DNA of 64,000 nt from NCBI GenBank assembly GCA_947568835.1, contig OX387607.1, forward strand, positions 4,650,001-4,714,000, in the 5' to 3' direction. The stretch is from Protonemura montana. Its lineage: Eukaryota > Arthropoda > Insecta > Plecoptera > Nemouridae. The position numbers and the translations under genes were made by a program. Under the pieces are notes generated by a model. It had not been told where the DNA came from. It worked only from the letters and a program-made list of their open reading frames with translations, and ran no database searches. Every line of letters starts with the position of its first letter. Positions within the stretch are counted from its first letter, which is position 1. Below, piece after piece: positions 12,771 through 25,193 of this stretch.

Positions 12771-15657
12771 AGGATGCTATGAAATAAAACTCAGTGCTTG
12801 TTTTAAAATAGTAGATCAATCGCAAAGTATGATGCTATCAAGCTATAAAAACACTGACATTTCACTGGTCAACTTCTTGAACATAATCTGCTATTTTATA
12901 AACCCGATTTTACCCTGGAGGTGTACCATTTCTAGTGAAATAAAAACGTATTGTGACATAGCTGCAATATCGTACACCTACCCCACATAATGCATGGACC
13001 TGCATAAAAATTGTCGTGAAACAAGAGCCACTCGATTCTCTACGGCACGCTCAAAAAGTGCTTCTGTGTGGCACATGCATAATTTGACAAGCGAACAGCG
13101 AAAATGCACACCATTTTTTTTTTGTGTCTCTTTAGTGCAAAAAAAATTCAAAAATTATGACGAAAACAAACAGAATCATTGAACGACGTTGGAACGGAGA
13201 GGAATTTTGAATTTGTTCGAAATTAACAACTTTCAATAACTCAGTGAAGTACTTGAAGTAATGCAGTGATTTGAAAAAGTATATTATTGCGCGAAATCTG
13301 ATTTAAATTGGAAAAGCTTGCAATGCGCGGGGCATTTTATTTTTAGGAACACTAAAAACTTCTCAAAAATTGTGCATTGCGCAAAAATCTCAAAAGATTT
13401 TGAAAGGTTATTAGTGTCCCTAATAATAAAGTATATTATTCTTTAGTAGAAATATGAACTGTCTAAATGGTAAAATCTCAACTAAATCTCCACACAATGG
13501 AGAGACTCGACACTTCTTCTTGAAGAAATTACCTGAAGACACAGGTAATGAATCTACACTTCGTCTCAGCGAAAGCGTGACGACAGCTAATTCAAACTTG
13601 AAAGCGCCTTGGAGGAGGAGAGATGTTTTTTGAGTAGCATCAAAATGGTGGGGTCTTCTCGGTGGAGAAAGGGATGAGGCAGTGCGAGCCGAGTGCAAGG
13701 GTGTAAAGTAGTTTTGATATCTAGCAGTGAATCCAGGTGGCGCTAATGTAATGTCACAGACGTTGAAAATGGGGTGTGAGAATTTTTGGGCAACCGAAAA
13801 GGGATCGGGCGCGAGCGACGCGTGGTCGGATTGGTGCGCGTTGAAAATGCAGGCTTTAAAGACATTCAACAGAAAATAGCTGAAGAAAATATCACTCAAC
13901 CCATCTTTTTTTTTCTTTTGAAGCTGAAAAGTCTTGCCTATCGTTATCGGCATTGAGAATGGAAAGAATTCTCATAGTCTGCGATATGGCAAAAACCATT
14001 ACTGAAATTACTTTTGAAAGCGTTATCCGTATATAGGTTTCCGAATGTTAAGACCAATAAATTCAAAAGTAATATAGGTACAGCAAAGCAGCAAATTTGT
14101 TAAAGTATCGGGAGTTAAAAAAAAAAAAGTGACATGAGTTATTTATGTGTAATCCACGTTCATCTAGTAAAAAAATTAGTACTTATTCATTCATTTCCGC
14201 TGGCACATCTATACTTCATTTATAGAGAATGATAAATTTAGCTACTCACTTACCAATTTTATATATCTGCGTTATTTGCTGGTCATTTTATAGGCTAAAT
14301 TAAACATGAGTGAATCTATTTCATATCAAAATTGATTGATGTTCCCCAACAACGTCAGTTAAATTAGCTGCTGGGTTAATTAAACAATTCCCCCAGTTTT
14401 TTCCACTTTATTTCCCGATATAGCTGGAGCTTTGCGAGTTAATTTCGACAGCGAGTAGAATCAGAGGAAACTCAAAATGAAGTTTCAATTAAAATCCAAC
14501 GTTTCAACGATAAAAGAGTATGTACTTTTTTTTTAACCTACCACAAAAGCATTACTTATTCAAATACACTTACGGTGCAAATGAGTCACACTTAATTCGC
14601 CCGCTGCTCGGCACAACGGCGTGCCACATGCTCACGTCACTCGTTTTCCTGATTTTCCATTTCAGACACAATTCTGACAGGTAACACGACTCAACTACAG
14701 ATTCGTACTGAATACTCTTCATACTCATCTCTCACCGCTGCAGACGACGACATATGAGAGAAACATGGCTGGAACACATTTTCTAGCTTCACGAAAAGCG
14801 ACAGCCAAACATATTGGAAATGTAAAGCAAGCTAGATTTGGGGGGGATGGTAATATTTCTCGTAGCTGCCATATTCGAGTCGTTTAGCTTCGAAGAGGCC
14901 ATGTATGCAAGAGAATCTTATCAATCTGTTCCCTGGAGGAGCTGAACCCGGAGGTGACATATTATGGACCACTGTCGATGAAGAAAACGTGTGTTCTACG
15001 TGAGTTTTTGGTAGAAAAATAACGTGGATCATGTCACGAATTAAGCTCGTTTAAACTGTCAGAAAAATGACGGTAAAAAAGGATGATAACACCGAAAAAC
15101 TATAATTTTGTTTTGTTGACAACTTGAAGCAAATTGATGAATCTGTGATGAGACTTAATCAGATGTAACGACTTCCTCTTTAAACGTGCCTGTAGCATTA
15201 GAATTCTGATACTCTGATTCTAGTTACATTTAGAATACATTCCTTTAGAATTAAATCTAGCTTTCAAGCAATTAGAACCGCCCAGAATATTAAAAAACAA
15301 CACAAAAGCACTGACCCACATTTCAAGCGATTATTCTCATATCTTCTAAATCAATGCAGTTATGAAAAATTTTCATTTACAACATGAATTCTCAAACGTC
15401 ACGTAATCATTTCCGAATCATAACTAGAATCCGACCAGTCAGTCGCTTTAAGCGTAAAATAAATACCGTGCGAGTTTGAAATCGTGGTGCAATCATCATC
15501 ATCGGCCGTGCAACTCTGGGTGCAACACGAGGGACGTGCACCGAGTGCAACAAACAACTGCATCGACCCGGCACAAAGTCGCATGCACACATGTCAGAAT
15601 GCATGTGAAATGCACTAGGCACGCGTGAGAGAATGCATCATTCATGAGGTGTATACA
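12771..15657. other. No gene seen apart from family-D retroposon
   Basis: The frame at 13420-13953 on the - strand runs across the edge of the family-D element and has no domain. The stretch at 14320-14420 (TTAAATTAGCTGCTGGGTTA, ATTAAACAATTC) resembles regulatory DNA, with no firm support. Confidence 0.4.
13276..13440 (+). mobile_element. Small retroposon, family D, copy 1, with 13-bp flanking repeats
   Basis: The element spans about 13289-13427. AAAGTATATTATT occurs immediately on both sides (13276-13288 and 13428-13440), the signature of a target-site duplication. The right half folds back: TAGGAACACTAAAAACTTCT pairs with the reverse of TTGAAAGGTTATTAGTGTCC. A relative at 61213-61338 shares CTTGCAATGCG, GGGG and the same hairpin. 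Duplications of 12-13 bp point to retroposition and not to a cut-and-paste element. No Pol III boxes are evident. Confidence 0.75.
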
Positions 15658-15733
15658 ATGTTTGTTATGAGAATTGTGTGTTTCACGTCGATTCTGTCCG
15701 TGGCGGGGCTCGAACTTGGTGATAATAATATAG
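15658..15733 (+). CDS. Candidate signal-peptide exon (exon 1) of the Ly6-like gene
   Basis: This frame starts with MFVMRIVCFTSILSVAG and continues LELGDNNI. That is a short basic start, a hydrophobic core of about 12 residues and a small-residue region where signal peptidase could cut. It runs into a donor-like TAG|GTACGC at 15733/15734. One base is left over at the splice, exactly what the acceptor at 33108/33109 needs (the split codon becomes GTG, Val). I chose the ATG at 15658; an in-frame ATG at 15625 would add 11 residues that do not look like a signal peptide, and one at 15667 would shorten it. The hydrophobic core is short, the following intron would be about 17.4 kb, and I see no TATA box or leader just upstream. 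Seen: reading frame, donor and phase. Inferred: that this exon belongs to the gene. An exon elsewhere upstream, inside or outside the window, is a real alternative. Confidence 0.4.
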
Positions 15734-16073
15734 GTACGCGGTTTTGTTGTAGTTTAGTTTACGTACGGCGGATTTTATTTCGATTACAGTTTTGCGTGTA
15801 TTTAATATGAATCAGTCACGCTTCATCTATTCGTCTTAATATCCGTTTCATATATTTTTTTTATTATATAACCATTTGTCGGATTCACAAAGTCTCCACC
15901 TTTTTTTTCTGAAGGATCCAGGCAACAAAATCCTATTTTCATTCTTTAATTGGGGTTGGTGTAGTCTGTTTCAACAATTAAAAAAAAAAAAAAATGTACT
16001 GTACATTTTTGGAGAATCCAATCTAAAAAAAAAAAAATCGTATAAAACTCGTGTATGTTTTTGTTACGTGTAG

Positions 16074-16311
16074 TTTGGTAGTGTTAACGGATTGAAGAAA
16101 TTTGGGATCCACCACTGATCCGAAAACGTAGATTTTTTTTCTGAAAAAAAACAGGAAACGCTTTAAACAAGCCCTTCTACAACGGCGTCTTAAAAGGCGT
16201 CGATCTGTTGCCAATAGTGCGATGAGTCGCCTAGTTTTTAATTCGTCGCGATCGGACAAGTGGTTTGGCCGATTAGTTGTATCCAGTAAATCTAACCTGA
16301 GTAAGCTCTCA
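16074..16311 (+). repeat. Dispersed repeat family E, copy 1
   Basis: About 240 bp that reappear reversed at 52973-53250. Shared blocks in order are TTTGGTA..GTGT.AAC.GATTG, GGATCCAC, a T-rich run followed by CTGAAAA, CTTCTACAACG, GATCTGTTGCCAATAGTG, CGCCTAGTTTTT, TTCGTCGCGATCGGACAAGT, CCGATTAGTTGTATCCAG and CTGAGTAAGC. No open frame spans it. The best conserved part, around 16195-16290, is a candidate conserved core. Confidence 0.8.
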
Positions 16312-19300
16312 CTTAAATAGTCTTAAGTTTCATTTGCAGAATTAAAAGATTACTAGCCAATTACAGATGGTTTTTCCAGTTTTTTATGACAAATTTACCT
16401 CCAATTTAATGGGGATTTAGCTTAAACATACTGCTTTGTGGATAAGACCCCAGATGTCCAATACATACCATTTTTTGAAAGTGGTCATGGAAAAATAAGA
16501 GAGAAAATTCTTATAATCCCTTTCTGGCAAGTTTGAAGCAAGTAAAACAGACTCCGCGTCGCATGTTTAGCTTTTTATCGAAGCTAGTTAACTTTGAAAA
16601 GTTCACTGTACATTCTTTTAGAGACATACGCGATCATATTTCAACGTGAATTGTCAAGAACAACTTCTGGTCGTTCCCTCGAGACGATACCGCTCCAGTT
16701 CGAAAACAATTCCCTTGTTTTCTTCGCCGATGTAAACTGTTAAAACTCATTGCAGCTGCTCGATGCAATGAAGGCAGGGCGAGACTGCTTTGCAAGATAA
16801 TCGCCACGAGTCCCGAATGACTCATTTGCCTTAACCGCAAACGACATTATCCGTTTACCAGATTAGACTGATGGCATTAGCAATTTTCAAAATCCTCGCA
16901 GACATCTCAAGGACCTCGCATGTCTTACTAGTCAGCTTTGTTCTCGTGTAAGAGTTGATCTGAACTATAATGCGACCATTTTATTTTTTTTAGACCTCGA
17001 AGATGTCATAAGTGACCAGCCGAGCGGGAAATTGCTGCATAACATAAATCTTGACTGAAGAGGAAAATTATATTTTCTTATATAGGTAGAAGATACATTT
17101 TCATATTATAAAATTGCATGTAATGATGATACAATTCCCAAGGGTAATGCACGGTGCCTAGTATGATGATGTAGTACAGAGCAAGGTAATTGTTCGTGAA
17201 ATGAAATAGAATTTCTGGAAAAAAAAATCCAGACTGTTTTCGTAAAGCATCTCCGAGCACTTTTCTGTGAAACTCGGCTCCACCACAAAACCAGTATTAA
17301 ATTTGGTACTGACATAGGTGATTAGACTTTACTGCAGAAGATCATGCGTTATAAGGCACCACGAAAGCAAACTCCCTTGTATAAATTTCAAGCCTAAAAG
17401 CAAATTTTTTAGGTTGATTTTGGGTCACGTGGCTTTCTAAGTAGAAAATATTAAAAGCTAGACCACTCAGAGAAAACTTTAAAACAAGAGGCACTATCAT
17501 TTAGAGAGGTGGTGGGATGGGGATGGGGCAAGGAATCAATTTTCCGCATCGAGTTACTCTGGGCAAATTGCAACGCCGTTCAAAGGAGCGCGTCGGGCGC
17601 GGCAAACCGTAATGAAAAGAGATCATCAATTCGAAATAATTCCCCGGCTGGCGGGCATCGTCTCCTCTATGGGACGCTGCCGCGCGTAATTGGTTTGTTT
17701 TCGTCCCGTCTAGCGCGTGGGGTGGCCTAGAGCAGCGTAGGACAAACATCATGCCGGAGCGGACAAAAGAGCCCGATCGCCCGATCGCGATTCGATTGCG
17801 TTTTTCTACCGAGAAAAGTCGGCGAAAAGCGCGTTTTTCTATCAAAGTGCCGCGGCGGCTCGCGAGGGCGGTACGCCTCCACCCCTCGGCCCCCGGGCGT
17901 CCCTCGTCGATTGAAAGACAGTTTCAACTCAATTCCATCCATTTAACTTTCTGATGCATTACTTTGCTTGCTCCAAGACGCGGGGATTCCATCCTCCGAA
18001 CCCCCATACCCCTCCCAAAAAAACGTCGAACACCGAAATGTCTTCAGCGAGATTTATTTGTTAAAATGCATGTCCTGTCATTGATAATCCATAAATAGCC
18101 ATACTGTTACATTTATATACATTAATCCTGGACTATAAATTATCAGGGACGTAACAGTTCCAATAGAAAGGGTTGCCAGTGTTTTTCAATGTATACGTGA
18201 TAACATATTTAACAATATTTGAAATAGAAACTCAGCGCCCAGCCATCTACACGCAGCGTGTAAATATCGCCATGGGAATAAATATTTTTAACCATAATAG
18301 TATGATAGGCCATGGGGTAGGGGTTGTTGCTGATAGCGGGTGACTAATAAATTCAGAACAATGGTAGAGCTGTAGCCAGCCATGGGACTATCGAAACCAT
18401 TCACTAGATGCACTACTGTATGATTGATGTACTTCATTATCCCACTTTATCATTATTGCTGCAATAACTATATGTACTCTATTATATCAATATCGTTATA
18501 TCAATCTAAATGATTCTGAACAATTAATATCTAGGTCTATAAACACCTATTGCGTCGACGGATAGCGAGAGAGGGATGATTATAGTCGATAATTTTGGGA
18601 TGATATTATTGTGGCTGATGTGCAGTAATATAATACCTGTAACGACACCATTTGGAGTTGAAAAGGAAGCTGTAAAGAGGTACCAGCTATTCATTCTCTG
18701 GCCAGTTCGTTACGGAAAAGAGACGATGAAGCCATTAACTCTACGTGAAAACCGTTAAGGTTTTCAGATGGCCTTACTGAAAATCTGTAAAAATAGCGTC
18801 GATTATGTCATTTTGAGTTTTGTAGAGAAAGGAAGCGGAGTTCGACAGTGTACGCCAATTTGAAACTGATGGCTCGTTGCGAAATTAGGATTGATCCTGA
18901 ATAACGCATGTCCCATCGGATGCTGACTGACAATTGATTGATGAAAAACCCGATTCTACTCTCCGATGCACTCGCAAATAGATTCAATTTAATTTCAATC
19001 CTTCCGATCAACAAAATGATGCGGACAAATATCTACTTTTCAATTGCTTCTTAAAGGATTTTCTTTTCCCAGGGAAATCGGATTCGCATTTCCGAGTTAA
19101 TAGAAAAATCTAAACACTGAGCCGGTCCTCGTAATAAAGCGCCCGTGAAAAGCGGAAATGTTTGCCGCGAGATTCGCTCGGCGCTCGCTTTATTGGTACA
19201 TTTCCTCGATAATAGCGGCGGAAAAACATTCGGCGTTTTCCCTCGGCCAGATTTTCTAATAGACACACGCATTTCCCTCGCTTCGAGCGATATATACGCA

Positions 19301-21208
19301 TGGAAGATTTTCCTTGAGAAAATTCCTACGTTCTTAATAAAGAAAATATGGTAAAAACTAGGCCAGAGTGAATTTAGCATAAAAGTGGCTACTAGCATAA
19401 TGAAATAAGCCAGAGAACGAGATAGCGAGGCACAAGAGAGTATATATAGCGCGTCAAAAACTAGTTACTCGAATTACACGAGTGAAATATAAAAATTAAC
19501 TCTTAAATTCTTTCGCCGACACGCCCGAGTGCTGGGTTAACTAATTATCTCAATTTTCCGGACATTTTCCGAGCATTTTCTTCAAGGCCATCTTCTCTGC
19601 AGGCAATAGGGTCGACTGCATGCACGTATAAATTGAGTCAATCTGGAGTAATGACTGCAAAGAGACGGTACATGCAACCACTCGACTCGACATGGGGTAA
19701 TTTAATAGAGCTATACTAGTGTTTCCAAGAGAGACAATTGGATTGTGTACTTTTAGCCTTGGCACCGGTGCGACCTCACGAGTAAATACTTGGAGCGGGC
19801 TGCATTTTGTTGCAGCGCTTTACGATGAATTCAAAGATGACTTTACCATTGAAAGTTTTGTTTTTGAGCAGTGTACAGAGCCCAGTTCAAGAGGGTTTAT
19901 AAAAATAACTGTGAAGAGTTAATTGTCAGATGGTAATGAAAAATGATTCTTCCATTCAAATGATAAGGGTTCGTGCATAATTAAAAAGGTCATAATGATG
20001 TTTAACTTTAAATCTCTTGAATCTTGATACATCAATCTTCTGAGAACCGAAAGGAATTTAGGTTTAAGTACTTCAGATGGCAAGAGTCACAGAAAATATG
20101 TAAAAAAATTAAAGTTTTGCAATGTAATTTGGTTCTTAAAGATTTAGTACCATCCACTGAGTTTTCCTTAAGCTAGCAAGATGAACCAATTCGTTTTTCT
20201 CAACAAAAAAAGGAGTTCTATGTAGACCTTGTACAGATTTAAACTTCAGATCCAATTATGTATCACCGTCGTTCATTTTCATACCACAGAAGCATGGCCA
20301 GAATGCGTCGTAAAACCAAGCAACCAGAGAACAAGAATGTAAGTCTCACGTATACCCACTATACTTGGTTGAAATATAAAGCAATGTGGTAACATGACTG
20401 CTTTGGTCGTTTTCAAATCCCCCGGTTAAGCTACTTACACGTGGTACGCTCAGAACGACAGCTAGCTCGAGCAAAATAGCGGTGCTCAAAGAAAACTCTT
20501 CGAATGTGCACTAAGTGCACGCTCCCAAAAGAGCACTGATTTTCTTTCTGCAATTTTCTTTTCATCTGAAAATTACCAATCAGAATTATTAATCGTTGCG
20601 CAAAAGTCATTAACCTAGTTGCTAAAGAGTATTATTTAGCTTGTGGGAAAGTCACGATTAAAAAAAAATTTACGTCACAGATACGAAGCGGTCTAAATGG
20701 AAATATGGAAAATGAACAGTAAAATCATTTAGCTACCAAAATTCTTTGTAAAACTTCAAGTGAACTAAAATCTATAACTTCTTTTGTGAACGGTGTCATT
20801 CAGCCGTAATTCAAAGTTTAAAACACAATGAATCGAACTTCAGGCGAGATTTAAACTTCTCATAAATCTTCACTATTTGATGAAACAAATTGATATCGAT
20901 GGTAGAACGCGACCAATCCATGGCGTTGGCCTAGTGCGAGGTACGGTGCGAGGGCTTTGCCACGGCAAAGGTAAGTCCAGACATTGGTTAAACTACCGCC
21001 GTAAAATAGGGCCAGGAAAATGTGTCTTAATAACGCTACACCGCGTGAGCTATGAGTTTTCCTATAAGGGCGAAACCGTTCCATCAGGAAAACTGGAATT
21101 TTCTGATGTACTCCATTACTTTAAGAAAAGTGTGTCAAAAGTATAAACAATACTGATATTTATATATTTATATATTCAAAGTTGTATTTATGTCTTTTGT
21201 TAATATAT

Positions 21209-21228
21209 AAAAAAAAAAAAAAAAAAAA
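21209..21228. repeat. Poly(A) tract
   Basis: Twenty A following TATATTTATATATTC and TTAATATAT. It sits 60 bp after an open frame at 20877-21146 that I do not recognise. Confidence 0.85.
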
Positions 21229-22607
21229 TTATTTCGTTGTCGTACGTTTTGTGTCAACTTAAAAAAAGAACATGTCTTTTTTAGGACTAAAAACCCTCCA
21301 CAAAAGAGCAATAACCGAAAAAACCACAAAACTTAAGTACTAATAAATTTTATTTGTTGCTTGTTTCTTTATTTATTTCCAATAATCACTCTGTAGAGGT
21401 GCGATATCTTATCTTTCATTTGACAACTGCCGACATTGGAAATGTCATTCGAACTGACAACGAATCCGTACATAAATCTAGTCGAGACTCTTTGAACCAC
21501 TAGGCTCCAACGAGGTTTTTACAACCACCGCAATACACCACCAAATAGAAACGGAGTACTGCGGTTCATATTTCAAGACAAAAAAACGGTTCCTTCGCGC
21601 GAAAGTGAACTACCCCAAAGTCCCTGGCTGCGTTAGCTACACTCACTCAGCTGTCTAAAAGTAGTTGTACAAAAATGACCCCACAAAATCTAGCCCTTGG
21701 GAAAGATAAGAAATGCCTAGTACCTTTATTGCATACATAATTAAGGGTTTTACTGTCGACCACTTTAGACGAATTCGAATTAGGCCAAGCAACTCTTTGG
21801 GAACGCGCAAAGCGGAGATGGTGCGGAAAAAGTCGGGTTGGATCTAGAATAAAGAGTGCAACATTAAACTTTTGACTGCCAGATTTGATACAATCTTGAT
21901 GGCTTCGGCTCCGAATGACAGTCTTTCGAAAAGGTTTCGCTAGTAAAATCCATTTCATGCAGCGAGAAAAAGAATCCACTGACTTTATCAAGCTTAGATC
22001 AAGCGTCGCGAATCAAAGAGGTCTTTTTTTCCAAAATCAATCCTACAAACTTTCCTCGAAGGAAGGAAATGAATCTAGTTGTTAAAAAATTGGCCGCTCT
22101 GAGCCATGACAATTAATATTTAACTTTTTTTTTTGTATCTTTATTGGCACGAAAAGAGAATTATGAAAAATGGCACAACACAACAGTAAAAACTTGTCCA
22201 GACGAATAAAATGGAATTTTTTTCTTGCTCAAACTATTGAATAACCCCATATACTTTGGTGGAAAGGAATTTCGGGGCTACAAAAACTAACCATTAAACC
22301 CCTTCAGAGCAAGACAGAAACGCCCCTAGCGCCCAAGACATGTGCTCTTTTATAATGTCGCTTCTGAGACCATACATTCCAGCGCCATAAAATGATGAAA
22401 TAGGTACACCATGCCAGCCAGGATTTAGAACGAATTTCTCTTCAGAATACCAAAGTTATTTTTTTCCAGAAACAGCTTTTACAAAAGTTGTGTACAGCGA
22501 GAAGGGATCTCTGTGGGCCGTGGTGCCAAACCCCGTTCGTTTGTCACAGGGAAACCGGGAGAACGGCTTTCGGTCGCGGGAGATCTTCATTGCGACATGT
22601 GCATTAG

Positions 22608-22640
22608 ATGGGGTTGGGGGGGAGGAGGGGGGAGGGGAGG
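22608..22640 (+). other. G-rich tract with quadruplex potential
   Basis: GGGGTTGGGGGGGAGGAGGG followed by GGGAGGGGAGG gives at least four runs of three or more G. A similar tract (GGGAGGGTGATGGGTGGGAT, then GGGGAGGGGAGGGGG) lies at 46345-46378. Confidence 0.5.
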
Positions 22641-23049
22641 CTGACAGGGATATTCGTGACATAACTGCCAAGATTGACCACTTAAAAACTGTTTTTCTCG
22701 ACGATTTGAATGATTCGGGCTTGACTGGGAATGTTACTTTCAATATCACTCACTGATGCATGATACCGCATTTCGAGTCGGAAACCCCCATGGAAATGTA
22801 TTTATTTGCATGTCTTTGACAGCACATTTTCTTTGCTAGTCTCAAACGTTCTTTTATTTTTTACCGAGAACATTATGGTTTGATTACTGGTATTTTTACA
22901 AATGTATGTACACTACAATCCAGGACTACTGAGAATTGATTCTATTTCAACAGCAGCTTTGTGTTTATGGTACCAAATTATCGCTACAAAAGGAAAAACA
23001 CAATATTAAGGTTTTTAGACTCATGTCTGCTTTATCTTACCTGAGTTTT

Positions 23050-23222
23050 GACAAACTTTTTTTAAACTGAATTTTGAATGCTAAGTGAAGAACAACTAAA
23101 TTCTAACGTTAAGTTACTTGTACCTGTTAATTTATAAAGGGTTGCTTTCACCCTTAATAAAGTAACAGGAACAAATTTCTTCACTTGGCATTCAAACCCC
23201 GGTTTAAAAAGTTTTTTTCAAT
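23050..23222. repeat. Fold-back (palindromic) element
   Basis: The left arm AAACTTTTTTTAAACTGAAT, TTTGAATGCTAAGTGAAGAA and later GTTACTTGTACCTGTTAATT is mirrored on the right by AATAAAGTAACAGGAAC, TTCTTCACTTGGCATTCAAA and GGTTTAAAAAGTTTTTTT. The arms span about 80 bp each around a short centre near 23147 (GGGTTGCTTTCACCC). This is typical of a small palindromic MITE; no flanking duplication is certain. Confidence 0.75.
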
Positions 23223-24544
23223 CATTTATTTTCTACCACTTTATTCCCTATTTCTTATTTCTTATTTCTTGTTTCTTATTTTTTTTTCATTTAAAAATTG
23301 ACGTGAATTTATGACCCATCAATTTGCCTAACAACCTATAGCAAATGTCACACACTCCTCTTCCTTACCGAACATCTAACCTCTCCATCAGCACAGAGAT
23401 CACGTTCATTAATCCAGAAAACTCCACTGACTATCTCAAATGCCAATAGATGCAATCTTCTCCTCTGTTAACCACTTCGATATACCGAAAAGAAAAACTT
23501 TCTTCGTGTATAGGAAAAAGAGAAACTATCTCTGCCATGGGCCCAGCGCTGAAACCAGATCTGCCAATAAATGCGATTTGCACTGCTGCCTTTGCGCTTT
23601 TCTTTCCCGTTCCTGGGAACGAAGACGGCAGATTTTGGGAACAAGTCTTTCTCAAAAGATTCTCTGGTTAGTCCTCTAGCTGAACATGGGCCGGGAAAGA
23701 TATTTTACGTGACTCCAGATCAGCCGGTCTGACATAACACGAGCAGGCTCCGGTTTGATTCACTCGACAATGAATAAAACATGGCGAGTAGTTGTGACAC
23801 AAAATATTTCCTTTTCAACTTTTGTTACTTTAAAGTATTATCTAGCTCGGACTGTGGATTGATTATATTTTTAATTATTTAATGAACGATGGAAATTAGA
23901 TTTTTTTTTGCGTCCTTTAACGTGGTTCTCAAATAATCTAATAGCATAAAAAAATCAAAAAAATACTTTTAATTCAGACAAAAAAAAAGTTAGCCTTTTA
24001 TTCGTAATATACCACTGTTTTTTTCACTTAAAAAAAAAAAGCAAATGTGTAATTTAATCAGGGAATCCACAAAATTTTCAGTCTGGCAATCCATTAAAAT
24101 ACACTGCTGCTTCACATAGCAACTACGTACCCTGAAAATGTGTGAAATTGCATTTAATATATCAAATATATGCAACCCTCATTATAATTGTCAGTGGTAC
24201 ATGAACAACGCTAATAAAGTTTGCGCTGTTTCTCTCAGATGCCGAGACAGCATTTCAAGTTAGTTGCTACACCAGCAAAGCAAGCAGATCGTCCTACCAA
24301 CTTTACAGCTCAGCTGGTCGGATTTCTGTACCCACACTTGTTACACAATCACCAGTGCTACCACCACAATCCGCGCAAAGCCATTGTTGCATTTTACACT
24401 ATGTTTCAAATGCATCACCATTCTTGTTCAGGACTTAAAAACATGTGCAATTTTCAAAGATTGAGGACCTTAGAACTGTGGTACGTGTGCTCTGTGAATC
24501 AACGTAGGTGACAATATGCAAGACACGAGAAATGGTTAATTTGC

Positions 24545-25193
24545 ATTGTTTGACAACGCACTGTTTTGATATCGGCTATGGCACTGTTCTAGCGTGTGAT
24601 AATATGAGAGTGATAACCTTGCCTGAATTAGAAAGGAGGAGGGCAAACCCGGCGCCGACTCGTATCCTACTCAGCTGCTTAAGAATGCCAAGGGGAAAAC
24701 CGGTTAAAATATCCTTACGAAGGACGGTACAACGCGAACAATAGGATTCTTCCACAAATCCATGCTGTCCAAAGGTTGATAAGCAAAGCTAGTGAAGTTG
24801 TACGAACTGAAATTCCTTAAGAATTGGCCAAGAGTATGGTCACCCATCCAATACCTGACCTAGCGCAGTGTCGTTTAACTTCGGTGATCTCCCGAGGACC
24901 GGTGTTTCCAAGACGACAAACCGTTCGGTGATCACTCATCCAACACCTGACCTAGCGCAGTGTCGTTTAACTTCGGTGATCTCCCGAGGACCGGTGTTTC
25001 CAAGACGACAAACCGTTCGGTGGTCACTCATCCAACACCTGACCTAGCGCAGTGTCGTTTAACTTCGGTGATCTCCCGAGGACCGGTGTTTCCAAGACGA
25101 CAAACCGTTCGGTGGTCACTCATCCAACACCTGACTCAGCGCAGTGTTGCTCAACTTCGATGATCAGTGTTTCCTACCATGAAAACCGTTCGC
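24545..25193 (-). mobile_element. 5S-headed SINE with tandemly amplified head
   Basis: On the - strand the element runs from about 25193 down to about 24545. Its tail (reverse of TTGACAACGCACTGTTTTGA) is at the low end, the body with AGGTTGATAAGCAAAGCTAG lies near 24775, and the 5S-like head follows. The head is present four times with a 92-bp period: the conserved T in its box-C segment falls at 24840, 24932, 25024 and 25116. The first three are nearly identical; the fourth is diverged and shorter. Read on the - strand each unit holds GAAGTTAAACGACACTGCGC and GGTGTTGGATGAGTGACC-like sequence, the 5S control region. The 176-codon + strand frame over this region is a by-product of the array. 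Confidence 0.85.
24838..25193. repeat. 92-bp tandem array of 5S-like SINE heads
   Basis: Four units of 92 bp. Units 1-3 differ at a handful of bases; unit 4 has lost the CTCCCGAGGACC segment. Each is a complete head with the 5S-like control region on the - strand. The array sits at the 5' end of the SINE on the - strand and not in its body. Confidence 0.92.

Larger units (their letters stand above)
16312..24544. other. No gene seen; GC-rich patches at 17.5-18.0 and 19.1-19.3 kb
   Basis: The two patches are CpG-containing and open on both strands with overlapping frames, none with a recognisable domain. GTGCACTAAGTGCAC near 20505 is a 15-bp palindrome. The frame at 20877-21146 (89 codons) ends near a poly(A) tract but shows no family features. 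The fold-back element lies at 23.05 kb. Confidence 0.4.

Noticed and set aside
20877..21146. 89-codon frame followed by a poly(A) tract
   Set aside because: It looked like a retrocopy, but I recognise no family, and no duplication flanks it.
24838..25193. A functional 5S rRNA gene cluster
   Set aside because: Units are 92 bp, shorter than the 120-base gene, diverge strongly from 5S outside the control region, and are attached to a SINE body.
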